Shown: positions 43,932-57,887 of the stretch, piece after piece
Layout: each line of letters opens with the position of its first letter
Position numbering within the stretch: position 1 is the first letter of the stretch
Assembly (NCBI GenBank): GCA_026936325.1
Contig: JAPTHN010000002.1
Coordinates: 10,912,408-10,976,407, forward strand
Origin: Platynereis dumerilii
Taxonomy: Eukaryota; Annelida; Polychaeta; Phyllodocida; Nereididae
DNA length: 64,000 nt
Reading direction: 5' to 3'
Position numbers and translations under genes: made by a program
Notes under the pieces: generated by a model
Database searches by the model: none
Told to the model about the DNA's origin: nothing
Seen by the model: the letters and a program-made list of their open reading frames with translations, nothing else

Positions 43932-45205
43932 AGTAAGTAAGTAAGTAAGTAAAACTTTATTTAACGTCGAGTAAAATATAAAACAGAATAACATAAGCAC
44001 AAGTGCTTGTAATCGACATAAAAAGAAAGATGGTTATTTACAATGTTAGATGAATATATACAGATGACGTAATAATGATGTATTAAAGCATAAAATCATA
44101 TAGCATAAAAACAATCTGACAACTTAAAATCACAGAGTACAGTTTAGACATGATCCACACCTACATGAAGGTCTCCATGACTGAATACTATTTTTAAAAT
44201 CATTTAAACTCAATTCTTTAAAAGCATAAGGCAAATTATTGTAGAGCATAGCACCATTATATTTAAAAGATCTAAAACCGAACATCACAGTATTAACCTT
44301 AGGCTGGACTAGAGAGCTGTTTCTTAAATTGTAGTTCACTACCTTCTCTTCAAGAAAATCGGAGGTCAAAGGTGGCAATCCAAAATGCCTCAACTTGTGT
44401 ACATTAAACAAAATATCATGTATACGACTCAAGTACAGTGACTTTCTACGAGCTTTTAAAAGTAAATCCTTATATTCGGAATGAAAATCATTATACACAT
44501 AACGAAGAGCTCGCTTCAACAATTTTTCAAGCTGCATTGAATCACCAACACTACAATAGTGATAAATAGAATTACAATACCTCAAATTAGAACATACAAA
44601 AGCATCAACAATTTGCAATTTTGACTTCGTTGTTAACACACTACTCAGTCTACCAAGAACATTTACTTGTCTGCTACATTTTTTGAGAAGATGTTTGATG
44701 TGATAAGAAAATTTCAATTTGTCATCAATATTAAAACCAAGGAGTTTAACACAATCTGTACTTTTAACTAAAGAATCACCAATTTTAAATACAAGGTTTT
44801 GGTTACTCCTACTTAGTGTCATACATTGAAATTTGGAAGGATTAGCCTTCATAAAGTTATCATGAAACCAACTAACAGAAATTTGTGATGCTTCTTCAAG
44901 GGTTGATTTTACAATATTTGGATCCTTGTGACAAAAAGCTAAAGTATTGTCATCCGCATAATTGAAGACATCACACTTAGTACATAATAACCATAATAAA
45001 TCATTAGTAAAAACATTAAATAAAACAGGGCCAACAATCGATCCCTGCGGAACACCTCTTTCTAAATGTAACCACTCACTCTTGACATCACCTAGTTTTA
45101 CTCTCTGAGGTCTTTGGTACAAATAACTTCTAATAAATTTTACAGCATTTAAGGAGAATCCATAACTTGAAAGTTTAGCTCTCTGAACACAGGTAATATA
45201 ACCAG
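43932..45205 (-). mobile_element. CR1-like LINE, 5'-truncated
   Basis: A 330-residue frame (45122-44130, -) covers the reverse transcriptase from the LERGVPQGSIVGPVLFN motif through FNYADD to the C-terminal RCGSCLNC motif seen in CR1/L2-type LINEs. The frame stays open upstream to about 45200, adding the AKLSSYGFS...FIRSYL block, where the copy is cut. The 3' end is TAAATAAAGTTTTACTTAC followed by a short (TTAC)n tail (complement of 43932-43953). The endonuclease and first ORF are lacking. Confidence 0.9.
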
Positions 45206-45209
45206 TACC

Positions 45210-46070
45210 TAATTGGAAGGAGAAACAGTTTATGGAAGATCATTTTTTCATGTCTTCATAGTCCTTGCATTTCACCATGCAAACCTTCTGGATACATGTA
45301 GTGCTGTGGTATGTGTACCACATTGCTCGTCTGAAGGATGCAACTCATTATGTGACCAGCACCAGCTACCAGAATTGAGCCGTCCAATCCATCTCAGGCT
45401 GCATATCCAATTCTATCTTCCCTGATCACATGGCTCCTATCAACTCGTGGGTCTGATCTACATGCATCCTAATTGCTCGTGGGTCTTTATCTGTAAATCA
45501 CTGTTGCTGCATATTTTAGGGAGATTACCCCACAGCTTCCATTACTCCCACGGTGTCTATGGAGATTTGTTTATTGATTTAACCATGGTTATCACGCATG
45601 GTTGTTAAGCTTTTGTTGGAGTGGACTGAAGCTTTTTGGCTTTCTGTCCAGTGAGTTTTTGGTCTCTTTTCATTTGCTTTTTATCTGAACAGAAAATGCA
45701 ACTCATCCAGGTCTGTTGTTACAGGTATCAAGGTCTGGTAATTTTGAAGCAAATTTGATTTCAAATTCAAATCAGATGGTAGGCCCACACTGAATAAAGC
45801 TGGCATGACCATTTATCTCAAAATGGTTTACATCTTAACCTAGTGAGTTTAGGAAACTTATCTAATCTGAGTCATTATACCCAGACTAGAAACTATTTGA
45901 GAGCTCCACAACACACTGTAGAAAAATACAATGCAAGTTTTCTAGGAAGGTCCCCACATTTATGGTTACACTTGGATGAGCAATTGAAAGAAAGAAATAA
46001 GATGTAACTTTTTACGAAAAATTACTGTCTGCATATAATAAATTCTCATTAATTGATTATTTCATTGCAT
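45210..46070. other. Nothing recognised
   Basis: No gene or repeat was found between the LINE and the Harbinger-derived MITE. Confidence 0.45.
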
Positions 46071-46076
46071 TCCTCA

Positions 46077-46812
46077 TGCTAAGATCTCACGGGACATGAC
46101 GGAGAACTTTTTGTTGCCGGCGGCGCAGAGGCAGACGATTTCTTGGAAGATTTTGAGTTAGGACGGCGGGAAGGGCAATTATGTAATCAATAAGGTTAAT
46201 CGAACGAAAGGCCCGGCGGGGTTCTTTTTGTTCCCTGGGGGAAAGAAAAGTTGTACGCCGTCCCCAAAAGTTTGCCGGGGGAAAGGAATTTCCTCCTCCT
46301 GAGGGATACTTTTATATCGCCCCGAGATATAAAAAGTACCCCTCAGGGAACCTATAACTGCCCCTCAGGGAAGCTATTTCACCGCGGCGGGATGTCAAAA
46401 GACCGTCGGCGGGATGTCAAAAACTGCCGGCGAGGCTTCAAATGTCCCCCCAGGGGCAGGAGAGGTCCCCGCAGGGGCAGGAGAGGTCCCCTCAGGGGCA
46501 GGGGATGTCCTAATATCCCGCCGGAGATGTTTTTGAGACGTTCTCACTTAAAAAATCCCCGCCGGACATCCAAAAATCAATAAAATTTTGGGCTCTGTTC
46601 CGCCGTCATGAAAAAAAAGTTTGAACCTGTTGAATCTTTTTTGACATCCACGGCGCAGTTTTTCCATTTCTTGGAACCCCTGAGGGGAACAAAAACTACC
46701 CCTGGGGGATGTGAAAAGTCGACGGCGGATCACCCAAATTCATCCAAATTCCCAGGAAAAACTATCCTGCCGACGCCTAAAGTTCTCCGTAACGTGCCGT
46801 GAGATCTTAGCA
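46077..46812. mobile_element. Non-autonomous Harbinger element (736 bp)
   Basis: The left end TGCTAAGATCTCACGG is exactly inverted at the right end, and TCA flanks both sides (46074-46076, 46813-46815) as a 3 bp target duplication, the length Harbinger makes. The first ~300 bp match the left end of the 9.25 kb element at 52849 (GGAGAACTTTTTGTTGCCGG, TTTCTTGGAAGATTTTGAGT, GATATAAAAAGTACCCCTCA), and the right end matches its right end. GC-rich repeats of CCCCGCAGGGGCAGGAGAGG lie in the middle. It looks like an internal-deletion derivative of the large element. Confidence 0.88.
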
Positions 46813-46829
46813 TCATCACAATAAGATCA

Positions 46830-49800
46830 CAATCCATATCCATGATCATCCTCATTTTCATCTAATCGATGTTGCTCTATTTATTTAAGATTTATAATTA
46901 ATTTTATACATTATAAGTTAGGGCAGCAATCCTATAGTTACTTGTAACTCCACTGTTACCCTTTGATGCATTTGTTTGTTTTAAAACTATCGGGTCTATT
47001 ATATGAAATTATCTGGAGGTCAATGTATTAACATTTATAAATGAAATAACTCTAACTCTCTAACTCTTGTAAGTAGATGAACTGTGGTGCATTAGAAAAG
47101 TACAAATAAAAACAAAAAACTCAACTCACAGTTCATATGGATTCACTGATTTTACATGAATTCCAGGCATGCATGGTCGAGGCATAGCGAGCTCCTGAAG
47201 GCTGCCAATCAGGCCTATGCCAGAATTCAAGAACAGCAACCAGCATGCTTATGGTATAACTGGCCCAATTTAATGTAGAAATGATTAAAAGTTAAACAGA
47301 TATATATCAACACATCTATTTCACTAAAAGCATCAATCTAAAGAACATTTGTCAAGAGTTGAGGAGTTGAAACAGAACTGAATTAACAAATACATAACAG
47401 GTCTGATACTGATGGTTCCCAGTACATTAAGTTGAGCTGGTGGATTCTTTTTCAAGGGACTTTATGCTTACATGAGCTTGCTAATCACATAATTTTCATC
47501 ACGTAATTCATCTTCAGATTTGCAGCTGAGTCTTCACCATCCCTTAATGAGTCTGATAAACTTAAATCTGTTATCTAAATTCCATCAAGAAAAGTGTGGA
47601 TATTCCCTCGTGGAAAGTATGTGATTATGATCAATCATGAAGATAATGAATTGTTCCTCAATCCTGATAGCATCAAACGTGGTTACATCTGCCACTTCAT
47701 AAAAAAATAGAAGAGAGTTCTCAACTTTGTCCTATAGATGTAAAAATTACCTAATTTTTGAATATCCATTTATTGGTGATTTCATTTTTGGAAAGTGTTG
47801 TCTGAATGAATACACATTGTACCATTCAGACACATTTTTTACTTCAAAAGTGCATGACTACGTGTGTGCAGCGATATCATTGGCGTCAGAATGGAGCTAT
47901 GTAAAGTTGAGGGCACAAGTAAACCAACAGTAACACACTTGAAATTTACAGCCTTCCACTTTGATAAAGACACAATGAGGATCAGTTCACTGTGAAAAAT
48001 GCACTTCTTGACTAATGATAGCTGATGAAGTGTCATCTTCTCTACTTCAACATGGGAAACATAGAGGCTGTTTGATTGGTCATGATCAATAGAAGGCCAT
48101 TTGACTTGTCAAAACTGATTTCAGAGTGAAAATCAGATACATAATCCTTTCGTTTGGCTGTCACCAACAAGCGGGATAAGTCTCCTTAAATCAAATTAAC
48201 ATTGAAAGTATTGGGTATGATCATGACAAATCATCAGATTGATGGCACACCAAGTGCCATTTTCACAGCGCAACAGTCCACTCTTTTTCTTTATCAAAAT
48301 GGAAGGCAGAAATTGTATCAAGTCAACTACTAACCAGCAAACTGGTAACCAACCAACTATAGAAAACCCTGCCAAATCGTAACCATCCCCCTTTTATGTT
48401 TGTCACTCAGTCGATTGCAACGAAAAAATAGTTTGTCCTTAATTCGTGTATGCAATTAAAGTTTGTCCTATGGGTAATATCCTAAGATCCATAGCACCCC
48501 CTCCCCCCTCCGGATCATCGATCTGGTTGGCCCCGTACCAGGTGAGTGAATTTCAATAATTTTTAGATAGCGGATATGATGTTACATATTAAAGTAATAT
48601 ATTATATCACATGTGCTGTTCACTCTGCGGCTCTGTCAAAACATCTTTTTCATCACAAAACTTTGCAGCAGTTTTGGCAACAGCAGGCCGGATTATAAGA
48701 GAATAATGCTGCGTTGTCAGCTGAGCTGCAGCCAAAAATAGTCTGAGGTGTTCTATTTTTTGCCTGTCTCTATTTTAGGAGATGTTACGTAAGAAGACTG
48801 TAAGGCCAAGAGCAATGCCAATGTCACAGTGTCTGAAGAGGAAGCCTACAGCTAAACATAGCATCCCTATTTGGTTCCCCAGTGATTATGGATATCAAAC
48901 AGGCAGGAAATATCAGGAAACACACATTGGATTGCTAATGTACTACAACTTTTAAACAGATATATTTGGTAATGCCTGAAGTAGGCGAACAACAATTATT
49001 GCAAAGAAACCGTCATATACATATATTCACATATATTCACATTTATGATATAATACAAACTAGAATACCCGTCGGAGGAAGTGGCTTTCCTGTCATTTTG
49101 AGCCAATTCTCAGGTGTCTAGGACAACGGTTCAGAGTTATGATATTTTGCAAATTTTTCGGTTATTTTGATCTTCTGTCAGAACAGTGAAGTGTGCATGA
49201 GGTAAAAATTGTTTGATTTCCTTGAAAATGCACCAGAATACTATTTAGACCCAGCCTCAGCTCCAAAACAGTCAGGCTTGATATTCAGCATATTTCCGTT
49301 TTATGAGCCACACCTTGCTGTCCAGGTAGAACCACAACCGTTATCTGTGTGCAAGGTCTATATTCCTACTTGCTGTTAAGGTAAAAGTCAAACAGTGCCA
49401 GTTTTCGCGAACATGCATGCCGCTTATGTGAGGATGAGTGCTTCATGCCTTGGGCCCAAGCCGGTTTAACCACCACTGGGAGACGCAACTTGGGTTTATA
49501 TAAACCAACAACCATAACGCAAGAGATGTACAGCATAACCCAAACCCATGTGCAGGGAATTGCGAAAGAGTGCATATACACTGTATACTGACCTTGCAAA
49601 TGGGAATGTTAAAATCGGATGGCTGTGTGACATGCATTTTATATTTAAATTATGTATTCTGCTCAAGTGTATTTCATTATGTCCTAAATTATGGGGTCAT
49701 GAATAACAATAATGGCCTTTCTTTCTTTTACTTGCAAGACCCCAACAGGAGGTTCAAGGATATGATCCAATTTTTGTCTGTGAATGGTCACAGAAGTGCT

Positions 49801-50955
49801 TTCCTTCTACTTGTGCAAAGCATAATACGTACATTAATACATACATAAAATCCTTTTATGATGCATAAGAGTCATAATGGAACCATGCATAGCTCCCTCT
49901 GATGCAATGAAAAACTCCCCCAATTCCTTTTGTACAGCTATTTACTTGGAATCAACCTTACACCAGACAAACCTGCCTCTCTAACAATAGCCTTGATGAA
50001 TTAGACAGAACACTATGGAAATCCATATAGCAAAAACAAAAGCAACGAAAAGATTGAAAGGGTTAACTTCATGCAGTATCTTTGTTGACTCATTGAATTA
50101 TTGACTTCATCTAAATATCATTTTGGTATACAGCCTGACACGGTAAGGTACCGGTACTCTTGATTATCATTATTATTTGGTTGACAGAGCCAGAAAAGCT
50201 GAAACAAAATATAGCTGGGGTGATAGAAAACAATGTGTGTAATTTTCCTAACCAAGAATCCTAATAAACATATGCCTCCCACCAAGGGCAACTTGACATG
50301 AACCTACGGCTCAGGCTGCCATATTCAAACCTGCTTGGCTTATCTCACACCTCCTCAGCAGTCAATGAGATGTGAGCTAAATCTTTCCTAGAACATAAAA
50401 TCACTTCACAAGTTTCTATATTTGGCATACTAAATAACAGTTTCTGCCTGAGCTGTGACTTTTTCATTATATCGATTCACATTTTATCACATGGGAATGG
50501 GTTATGGATTAAGGCTTAATGAAGCTCTGCAAAAATTATTCGAACCTTCAAAAGAGCTTTTGTTGTTATCTAACACATGATAAGATTTATCTGAAAGCTT
50601 ATCCAAAAAAGTACAATGGTGTGTGGCAGAAATTTTAGATTGGAATACGTTGATTATTTTTTGACAAAGTAATTTGCAGTTCTCAAATTTGGTTGAAGAC
50701 AAAGCCTCACACAGGGGTAGTGTATACATGAGCCACAAAAATTTCAGGGTGTCGCATGTCGAGATTTAGATAAAAAAAGAAAAAGAAATGATGCTTGCCA
50801 CATTATTTAAACACGGATGTTAAAGAATAATTTCTGATGTTCACAGTCCACCACTATATAAGACCTCTGTTAATAGATTTCTTATTTTCGTCAAATTTAA
50901 TGAGATATTTTAAAAATCATGTTTTTCACCCAGCACACCCAAACAAGGCTAAGAC
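46830..50955. other. 4 kb without a recognised gene
   Basis: Only short frames without family resemblance, two small C-rich patches (48495-48515) and no repeat with a partner in the window. Confidence 0.45.
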
Positions 50956-50958
50956 CAC

Positions 50959-51147
50959 ACATAATTGATCTTTAGCTTCTCGGATCCTCTCAAGGCACTT
51001 TTTCTAGGGTCGGTCGGTAGGACAAAAAAAAAAGGTGAAAAAATAAAAATTTATTATGTAAAAAAAAAAAAAATTTTTTCAATTTTTTTTCCATCGGCAG
51101 GAAATCTATTATGTCGGCGGGTCCGCGAAGCTAAGAATCAATTATGT
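50959..51147. mobile_element. 189 bp MITE (ACATAATTGATCTTTAGCTT ends)
   Basis: The left end ACATAATTGATCTTTAGCTT and the right end AAGCTAAGAATCAATTATGT are inverted with few changes over about 29 bp. The inside has GGTCGGTCGGTAGGAC and A/T runs. Confidence 0.85.
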
Positions 51148-51149
51148 TT

Positions 51150-52848
51150 GGCCTAAACAGCTGTCAATGTGAGGAGAATGTTTTTCATAAGCAGCTAGCG
51201 AAAGTGAGATAAAACAGTGATTAATATATTACAGCAGACTAAAAGCAAGTGCTTACAGAAAAGCACTGGAATGTTTAAATTTGTACCAGTTTCCAGGAAG
51301 AAAACTTCCATGGAACTAGTCTGCAACGTGCCAATTTTTTAAAACCATAAATTCACATTCTTTTTTGAATTATTAATTATTATAGGCTGTGAAGAGACTT
51401 TTTATTTTGGTCGAGTCTAATGGATTTATGCACATGTGATGGAGTAAAAACATGATTTGTTGTTCTTTGATGAGTTATTATTTTGCTAATTCAATAATTT
51501 CAAACAATAAACAGCTGACATGAAAGGGAGGTGTAACTCAAAAAGATTTATTCAATGACACACCTATTATGGAAATCAATCAAGGTCGTGAATCAGTTCT
51601 GCCAGCCACAGCAACCTGCTCTTTGTGACCATGAGGGCGCAGGTTGCAACAATTTAAGAAAATTGTTTTTAAAGTCAGCACATAAACGCACTGCTAGCGC
51701 AGTTCTAATGGTTTTATTGCAAATTGTTACAAATGACTCAAATTTCTTCAGCACACTCTGCCTACCTGCATCTTCCAGGTGATTTAATTAACACGCGATT
51801 CTGGTCATTCACAGTTGCCTGTGAGGAATCAATGCAATATGGGCACTTACTACATTTTATATATTAGCCGAGTGACGTTCTATAGTCCCTAAACCAATCA
51901 GATTTACTAAAAATGCAACATATTTAGGCCTAGTGGCTAAAAAACTTCAGAATCGCATATTAATTAAATCGCCTGTAACACCGAAAGATAACTGCTAATT
52001 CGAGGATAATGTATTTTTACACGCAACTATCAAAGTGCAATAAAAACTATGACTAAATACATGTACATGTAGGTCTAAGTCTACACATGATAACTAGAAC
52101 TGGCACTCGGAGAGCACATAGCTTTGCTGTCCATTTGAAATTGAACTGCAACAACTGCAAGATGCCACACATAAGCAGTTGGTTAAGACTCAGGTCGATC
52201 TAAATGCTATCGACTCATCGTAGAACTTTAGAATAAAAGTGATTGTGATAAATCGCAAGACTAATGATAAAAGACCCAGGTAATTTCGCCAATTTTAGTC
52301 AGATTTTCATCAAATAAACGTTTAAATTTTGCTAATTTAATGGTTTGGCACCTTCCGCCACATTCTACGGACGTTTAATGGCCATTTTCTCGGAGAGAAT
52401 GTAAAAATATATGTCCTCTTGGCTGCTAGTGCTACAGCAAAAAATGACTGTGCATGCAGCACGGTAGAGGCCATTTTTAGGTTTCTTTAACTGTAGGCCC
52501 AAAAAAAGCTCTCAATGGTCACCAAAATTTAATCAGGTATTGTGTAGTACAAATGAACACATCATGGCAAAGGAAATCTAAATCCATCAAGTCATTTTTT
52601 CAGGAATCGACTCCCCATACCCACTAATCACATGTTGAAATGCCATGCTCCACAATTATTTGAGAGGGAAGTAGCTGGCCAAACAGGCTAACTTTCGTGA
52701 TTCTCATTGACTGATGCTATTTATTTTAAGCTTTTAAACTAAACTAACATTTTGCAACATGCTGGCGGATTATTTCATGACACAGTTGTCATTTAATCAG
52801 TTGTATCAGAAAAGCTTCTAGATTGAACCACATTATTTGTGCCAGTTT
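51150..52848. other. Nothing recognised
   Basis: No gene or repeat with a partner in the window was seen before the Harbinger element begins. Confidence 0.45.
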
Positions 52849-53414
52849 TGCTAAGTTCTCACGGGACATGAAGGAGAACTTTTTGTTGCCGGCGGCGCAG
52901 AGGCAGACGATTTCTTGGAAGATTTTGAGTTAGAATGGCGGGAAGGGCAATTATGTAATCAATTAAGGTTAATCGATAACCATGCAACGAAAGGCCCGGC
53001 GGGGTTCTTTTTGTTCCCTGCGGGGAAGAAAAGTTGTACGCCAGACCCAAAAGCTCGCCGGGGGGAAAGGAATTTCCTCCTCCTGCGGGATACTTTTATA
53101 TCCCCCCGAGATATAAAAAGTACCCCTCAGGGAAGCTGTAACTGCCCCTCAGGGAAGCTATTTCACCGCGGCGGACTGTTTTTTCACAGTGCCGGGTATT
53201 GATTTTATGACTGCGGGAATGGTTTTCTACTACACGGGGATGTCTGTAGCACCGAGGGCATATCGCCGGGAATTAAAAGCAGCCCGCGGTTGTCAAGGGC
53301 ACCCCGGCGGAGGAGGGCGCTGCCAAAGCCAATAAAAAGGGCCGCAGGGGGCCGCCTTGCTTCACTTGCTGCTTGACCTTTGAAGAGGACACTTCTGGAT
53401 GCTGGACAGACATT

Positions 53415-54662
53415 ATGGCTGATGAAGATGCTGGGGAAGACCTTGACGTTGCTGTTGTTGCTGGTGCTTATTATCTAAGAAGAATAAGGAGGAGGAGGAG
53501 GAGGAAGAGATGGTGGGTTTGGAATTGGCTGCTGCAGAGGGAACAACATGGCCATTTCTACCAACTGATGCCTGAATTGGCCAACAATGATGTCTCTGGC
53601 TACTACAACTTCTGCAGAATGCCTCCTGAAATTTTTGCTGAAATCCTGGCTGCTGTGGCTCCTGCAATTACAAAACAAGACACCAACATGAGGAGGGCTC
53701 TGGAACCTGGATTGAAGTTTGCAGTCACCCTACGGTACCTGGCGACAGGAGAGAGCTACAAGTCCTTGGCCTATGGTTTCAGAGTGGCTCCCAACACCAT
53801 CTGCAATTTTATCGCCAGTGTCTGCATTGCCATCATGCGAGCTTACGAACATCTGCTGACCCTGCCAATGGATCCAGCATCCTGGAAGGAAGTTGCCAAG
53901 GGCTTCGAAAAGAGGTGGAACATGCCCAATTGCATCGGAGCACTGGATGGGAAGAATATTGCCATCAGATGTCCTCAGAAAGCTGGGTCAATCTACTACA
54001 ACTACAAGGGCTTCCGTTCCATTGTGCTTATGGCTTTGGTGGATTCTGACTACAAGTTCCTCTACGTGCAGGCTGGATGCCAAGGAAGCTCATCGGATGG
54101 AGGAGTCTTCCTGGACACAAGGCTGAGGGACCTGCTGGAAGAAGAAGGACTTGGGCTACCCCCTGCTGAACCTCTACCTGGCACAACTGGGGATCCTTTT
54201 CCATACTTCATCGTTGGAGATGAGGCCTTCCCCCTGAAGAGCTGGTTGTTGAAGCCTGTTCCAAGAAGGAACCTTGTCATCCCCTCCAGAGTCTACAACT
54301 ACAGAATTTCAAGAGCAAGGAGATTGGTGAAGAATGCTCACAGGTTCAGATGCTTCCTAACTACAATGCCCTAGAAACCCGGCAGAGTGGCAGTCATCAC
54401 TCTGGCAGCCTGCACTCTACACAATCTTCTGCGAGACAGAGTAGGAATTCATCGAGCCATGGACAACGACGTAATCGACAGAGAAGATCCTGCAACCCAT
54501 GAAGTCATTGAAGGACTGTGGAGGGGAAGACCCTTGCATGACCTTGGATTCGCTCCAGCATATGGAAATGCCAGCAGACAAGCCAAGCAGTTCCGAGACT
54601 ACCTACGAGACTACGTCAACAGCCCAGCAGGAAGTGTCCCCTGGCAGATGGAAAGAATTTGA
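53415..54662 (+). pseudogene. HARBI1-like (PIF/Harbinger) transposase, degraded
   Basis: The frame runs from an ATG after a GC-rich leader to 54662 and is broken by one in-frame TAG at 54372-54374; about 415 codons in all. Seen: an Arg-rich run (RRIRRRRRRKR) near the N-terminus, a helix-turn-helix-like region (YLATGESYKSLAYGFRVAPNTI is its core), then the DDE nuclease: first Asp in GALDGKN, DSDYKFLYV, GSSSDG, second Asp in VGDEAFPL. The third acidic residue normally lies in a VENAFG-type motif; here it reads LVKNAHRFRC, with Lys in place of Glu and about five residues missing, so even read through it would be inactive. After the stop the same frame continues with LAACTLHNLLRD, as in the family. 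HARBI1 itself is a domesticated relative; here the terminal repeats show it is still a transposon gene. Confidence 0.9.
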
Positions 54663-54837
54663 AGATGAAGCAGAGAAGCAGCAGCAGCAGCAGCAACAGC
54701 AATTCAATACCCCCCCCTGAAAAAATCCCTCCCTGCAACAACTAAATTTTTTGTGATTTACATAAAATATCACATTTGTAGGATTGCATCTATCTGTACA
54801 ACCCATTTAAATCACTTTCACTTCCTGTCTATCAATT

Positions 54838-54924
54838 TGTCTATTTAGTTATCTATCTGGCTATCTATCTGGCTATCTATCTGGCTATCTATCCATCTAG
54901 CTATCTATCTGTCTGTCTATCTAA

Positions 54925-54984
<60 letters not shown>

Positions 54985-55016
54985 GTATCTATGTATCTAT
55001 GTATCTATCTATCTGA

Positions 55017-55062
<46 letters not shown>

Positions 55063-55095
55063 GACCATCTGTCTATCTATCTGTCTATCTATATT
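54838..55095. repeat. TATC microsatellite inside the Harbinger element
   Basis: About 250 bp of TATC with CTGG, CTGT and ATGT variants, about 175 bp after the transposase end. No SINE sequence precedes it, so unlike most TATC runs in this window it is not a SINE tail. Confidence 0.95.
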
Positions 55096-57643
55096 AATTA
55101 AAGTGTTGAAAAAACTTTAATTAAGAAAGCAGAAATGCCACCTGTACTGGTGGAGCAGAAAATGAAAATGGGCAAAAAAATTGAAGGGAAATAGCACCTT
55201 GCTTTTATGAAGGTGTTTAAAATTTACGAGGGCCAGGACCGGATTTTTTTATGGGGAGTTTGTCAACTTTTTCTTGGGGCTCTTTTCATTTTTGCTCTTG
55301 TTTGTCAACGCAAGAGTTTTTTTAGTCAACATAAGATGTGTGCGTGGCCAGCTCTTTTGGGAGGATTTGGTGGCCCTTAAAAGGGCCTGGGTTGTTTTTT
55401 TTCTTTTTTCAGACGACTTGAACAGGCATCACTTCCTTGGAGAGGGCAGGTTGACTTGGCTCCACTGGTATGATGCTGAAGGTTGATGTTGCTGCTGGTG
55501 GACAAGTGTCGGCTGCTGTGTCTGCTGCTGTACTTGCTGCTGCTGTACTTGCTGCTGCTGCAGCTCTCTCTGTAGTATTTGCTGCTGCTGCTGCTGCTGT
55601 AGAGACTGCTGCTGTAGTGGTTGCTGCTGCTGCTGTAGAGACTGCTGCTGTAGTGGTTGCTGCTGCTGCTGTATAGACTGCTGCTGTCGTGGTTGCTGCT
55701 GCTGCTGTAGTGACTGCTGCTGTAGTGGCTGCTGCTGTAGTGGCTGCTGCTGCTGGCCAAAAGAGGGTCCGTGGAAGCCAAGCTTCTGGGGGCTGTCAAA
55801 CATCAGCTGGCAGAAGCTTAAAGATGACTGCTGCAGGGCTGGAGTCTGGCTTCGAATTGGCTGCAGGGACTGGAACTGGCTGCTGCTGCTTTGCTGGGAC
55901 TGCAACTGCTGGCGTGGAGGCTGGGACTGCATCTGAAGACTTGTCGAAGGCCTTGTTTGCTGGGGCTGCTGCTGAGTTGTTGGAGGCTGCTGCAAGTCCA
56001 GGTTGACAAAGGATGGAGCAGGACCAGGAGGAGGGATGTATTGCTGCTGCTGCCCTAAGATCATCTCCACATTCGCTTGCTGCATCATCATGATTTTATC
56101 TTGGACGGCCGCCTGTACAAAGCAGTGGTCCGTCTGGCTCAAGGAGTCCAGGAGGCGAAGTCTCAGGGCATGGTTCATGTTCTTGCCAGATGTGAAGATA
56201 CTCCTGCACATGTTCTGCAACTGGTGTACTTCTGGATCCAGCCTGTCAGCAGTTTATGGGCACATGTCACAGAATGGTCCTGCCAGCTGAGGTGGTGCTG
56301 GTTTCCTGGGCCTGTCCGAAGTGTAGTGACCGGCAATTGAAGTGAGGGCAGAGGCCATCTCCTGGTCTGTGTCCTTCCTCTTCTTGGATGGCTTTCGTCC
56401 TGGGAAGACCTGGGACTGCGGCTGGACGGCTGGCGGGACTGCTGGGACATCTCCTGGGACGACTGCTGCTGGCTGGCGGGGAAGCTCTCATCCAGATTGG
56501 GCATAGAAGTGTAGTCCATGGGGACATCAGAATCGGACGACAGGTGGTCACTTCCTCCTGGTCCAGTGAAGCTGGAGATTTCCATGGCACCCTTCGGAAT
56601 GATGGAGGCCCTCAGGAATTCGCACTTCTGCAGGATGTACTGGTCTTGCTCGGACATCTTCTTTCTGCCAGACCCAGAAGCTTGAGGTTTGATGATCTTT
56701 CCGAAGGTAGTCCTCAGGTTGATCCTCCATTTGGTGACTTGAGCTGCTGTGATTTATGACCCCACTAGCAATGTAAGTTCAGCTGCTTTCTCTGCATCCA
56801 GTCTGTCCATCTGTGCACTCTTAAAGGTGGTGGAGCCCTTGGAGTACAGGTCCTTGTTCTCCCGGTACCAGTTGATCAGCTCATCCTCCTGCTGTTCTGT
56901 GATGCCCAGTAGGTCCCTGGAGTTTTTCTTTCTGTAGCCCTTCTTCTTCTGCTTGTGGACAAACTGGCCATCGTAGTCCTGGATCAGCTCAACCTCAGAT
57001 CCAGTGTTGTCAGAATCTTCCGTCGCCTGGTTCTTCCCCTTGTTGCCTTTGGACTTGGCAGCAGTCTTCTTGGGAGTATCTTCCTCTGTGCTGGCATCGT
57101 ACTCGGGACTACATGGTCTGCTGGTGGATTGCAGCTTCTAGAGGTGGTACGGACTCATCATCATCAGCAGGAGTCCCATCATCTGGAGGTGGAGGCTGGA
57201 CTGCAGTCTTGGCTCGAGTCTGGGCTGGAGTGACAGGCTTCGCTGGAGACTTGGCTGGAGGCTTGGAGGTGGCTTGACGGTTGGCTGAAGGAGACTTGCC
57301 AGGAGTGCGAGGCCTTCCCCTTGGAGCAGTCTTGGTGGGAGACTTGATGACAGCAGCATCAGCCGACTGGGTGCGCTTGGTAGGAGACTTGACAGAAGCA
57401 GCAGCAGTGGCAGGCCTGCCACGCTTGGTTGGGGACTTAACATCAGCATCAGCAGACTTGGGACGCTTCTTCTTGACTGCAGCAGCAGTGGCAGGCCTGC
57501 CACGCTTGGTTGGAGACTTGACAGCAGCAGCAGAAGCAAGCTTGGCCAGGACTTCATCTTCTTCAGCATCATCATCCTGCTCATCAGCTGTTGTTGCACT
57601 GCGGATGGTGGGGGGGGGGGGGTCCTCGAAGATGGTCTCACTG

Positions 57644-57774
57644 TGTGTTGATATTAATGTACAGTAGAGGGCAGCAACGTCATATGTTACCGTTGGTAAC
57701 GTCACATGACTTGACAGTTAAATACAAGATGTCTACATAACACGACGTTGTCTGTCTTACTTATAATCATAACA
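57644..57774 (+). repeat. 5' LTR of the fossil Ty3-type element
   Basis: 131 bp from TGTGTTGATATT to ATAATCATAACA, following the CACTG duplication. Confidence 0.8.
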
Positions 57775-57887
57775 TGGTGTCAGGTGTGCTCATCTGCTGT
57801 TTCTGATGTCAGTGGGAGGAGTATAAGACATTAAAACCGTCTGGAAAAACATGTCATCGATGCAATGGTGCGAATCATTTTTCTAGG

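Noticed and set aside
46251-46802. Frames of 61-110 residues rich in Arg, Gly and Pro
   Set aside because: They lie in the GC-rich inside of the non-autonomous Harbinger element and read through its internal repeats.
55470-56006. Ala/Val-rich frames on the + strand
   Set aside because: They are antisense shadows of the CAG-rich poly-Gln part of the - strand Harbinger gene.
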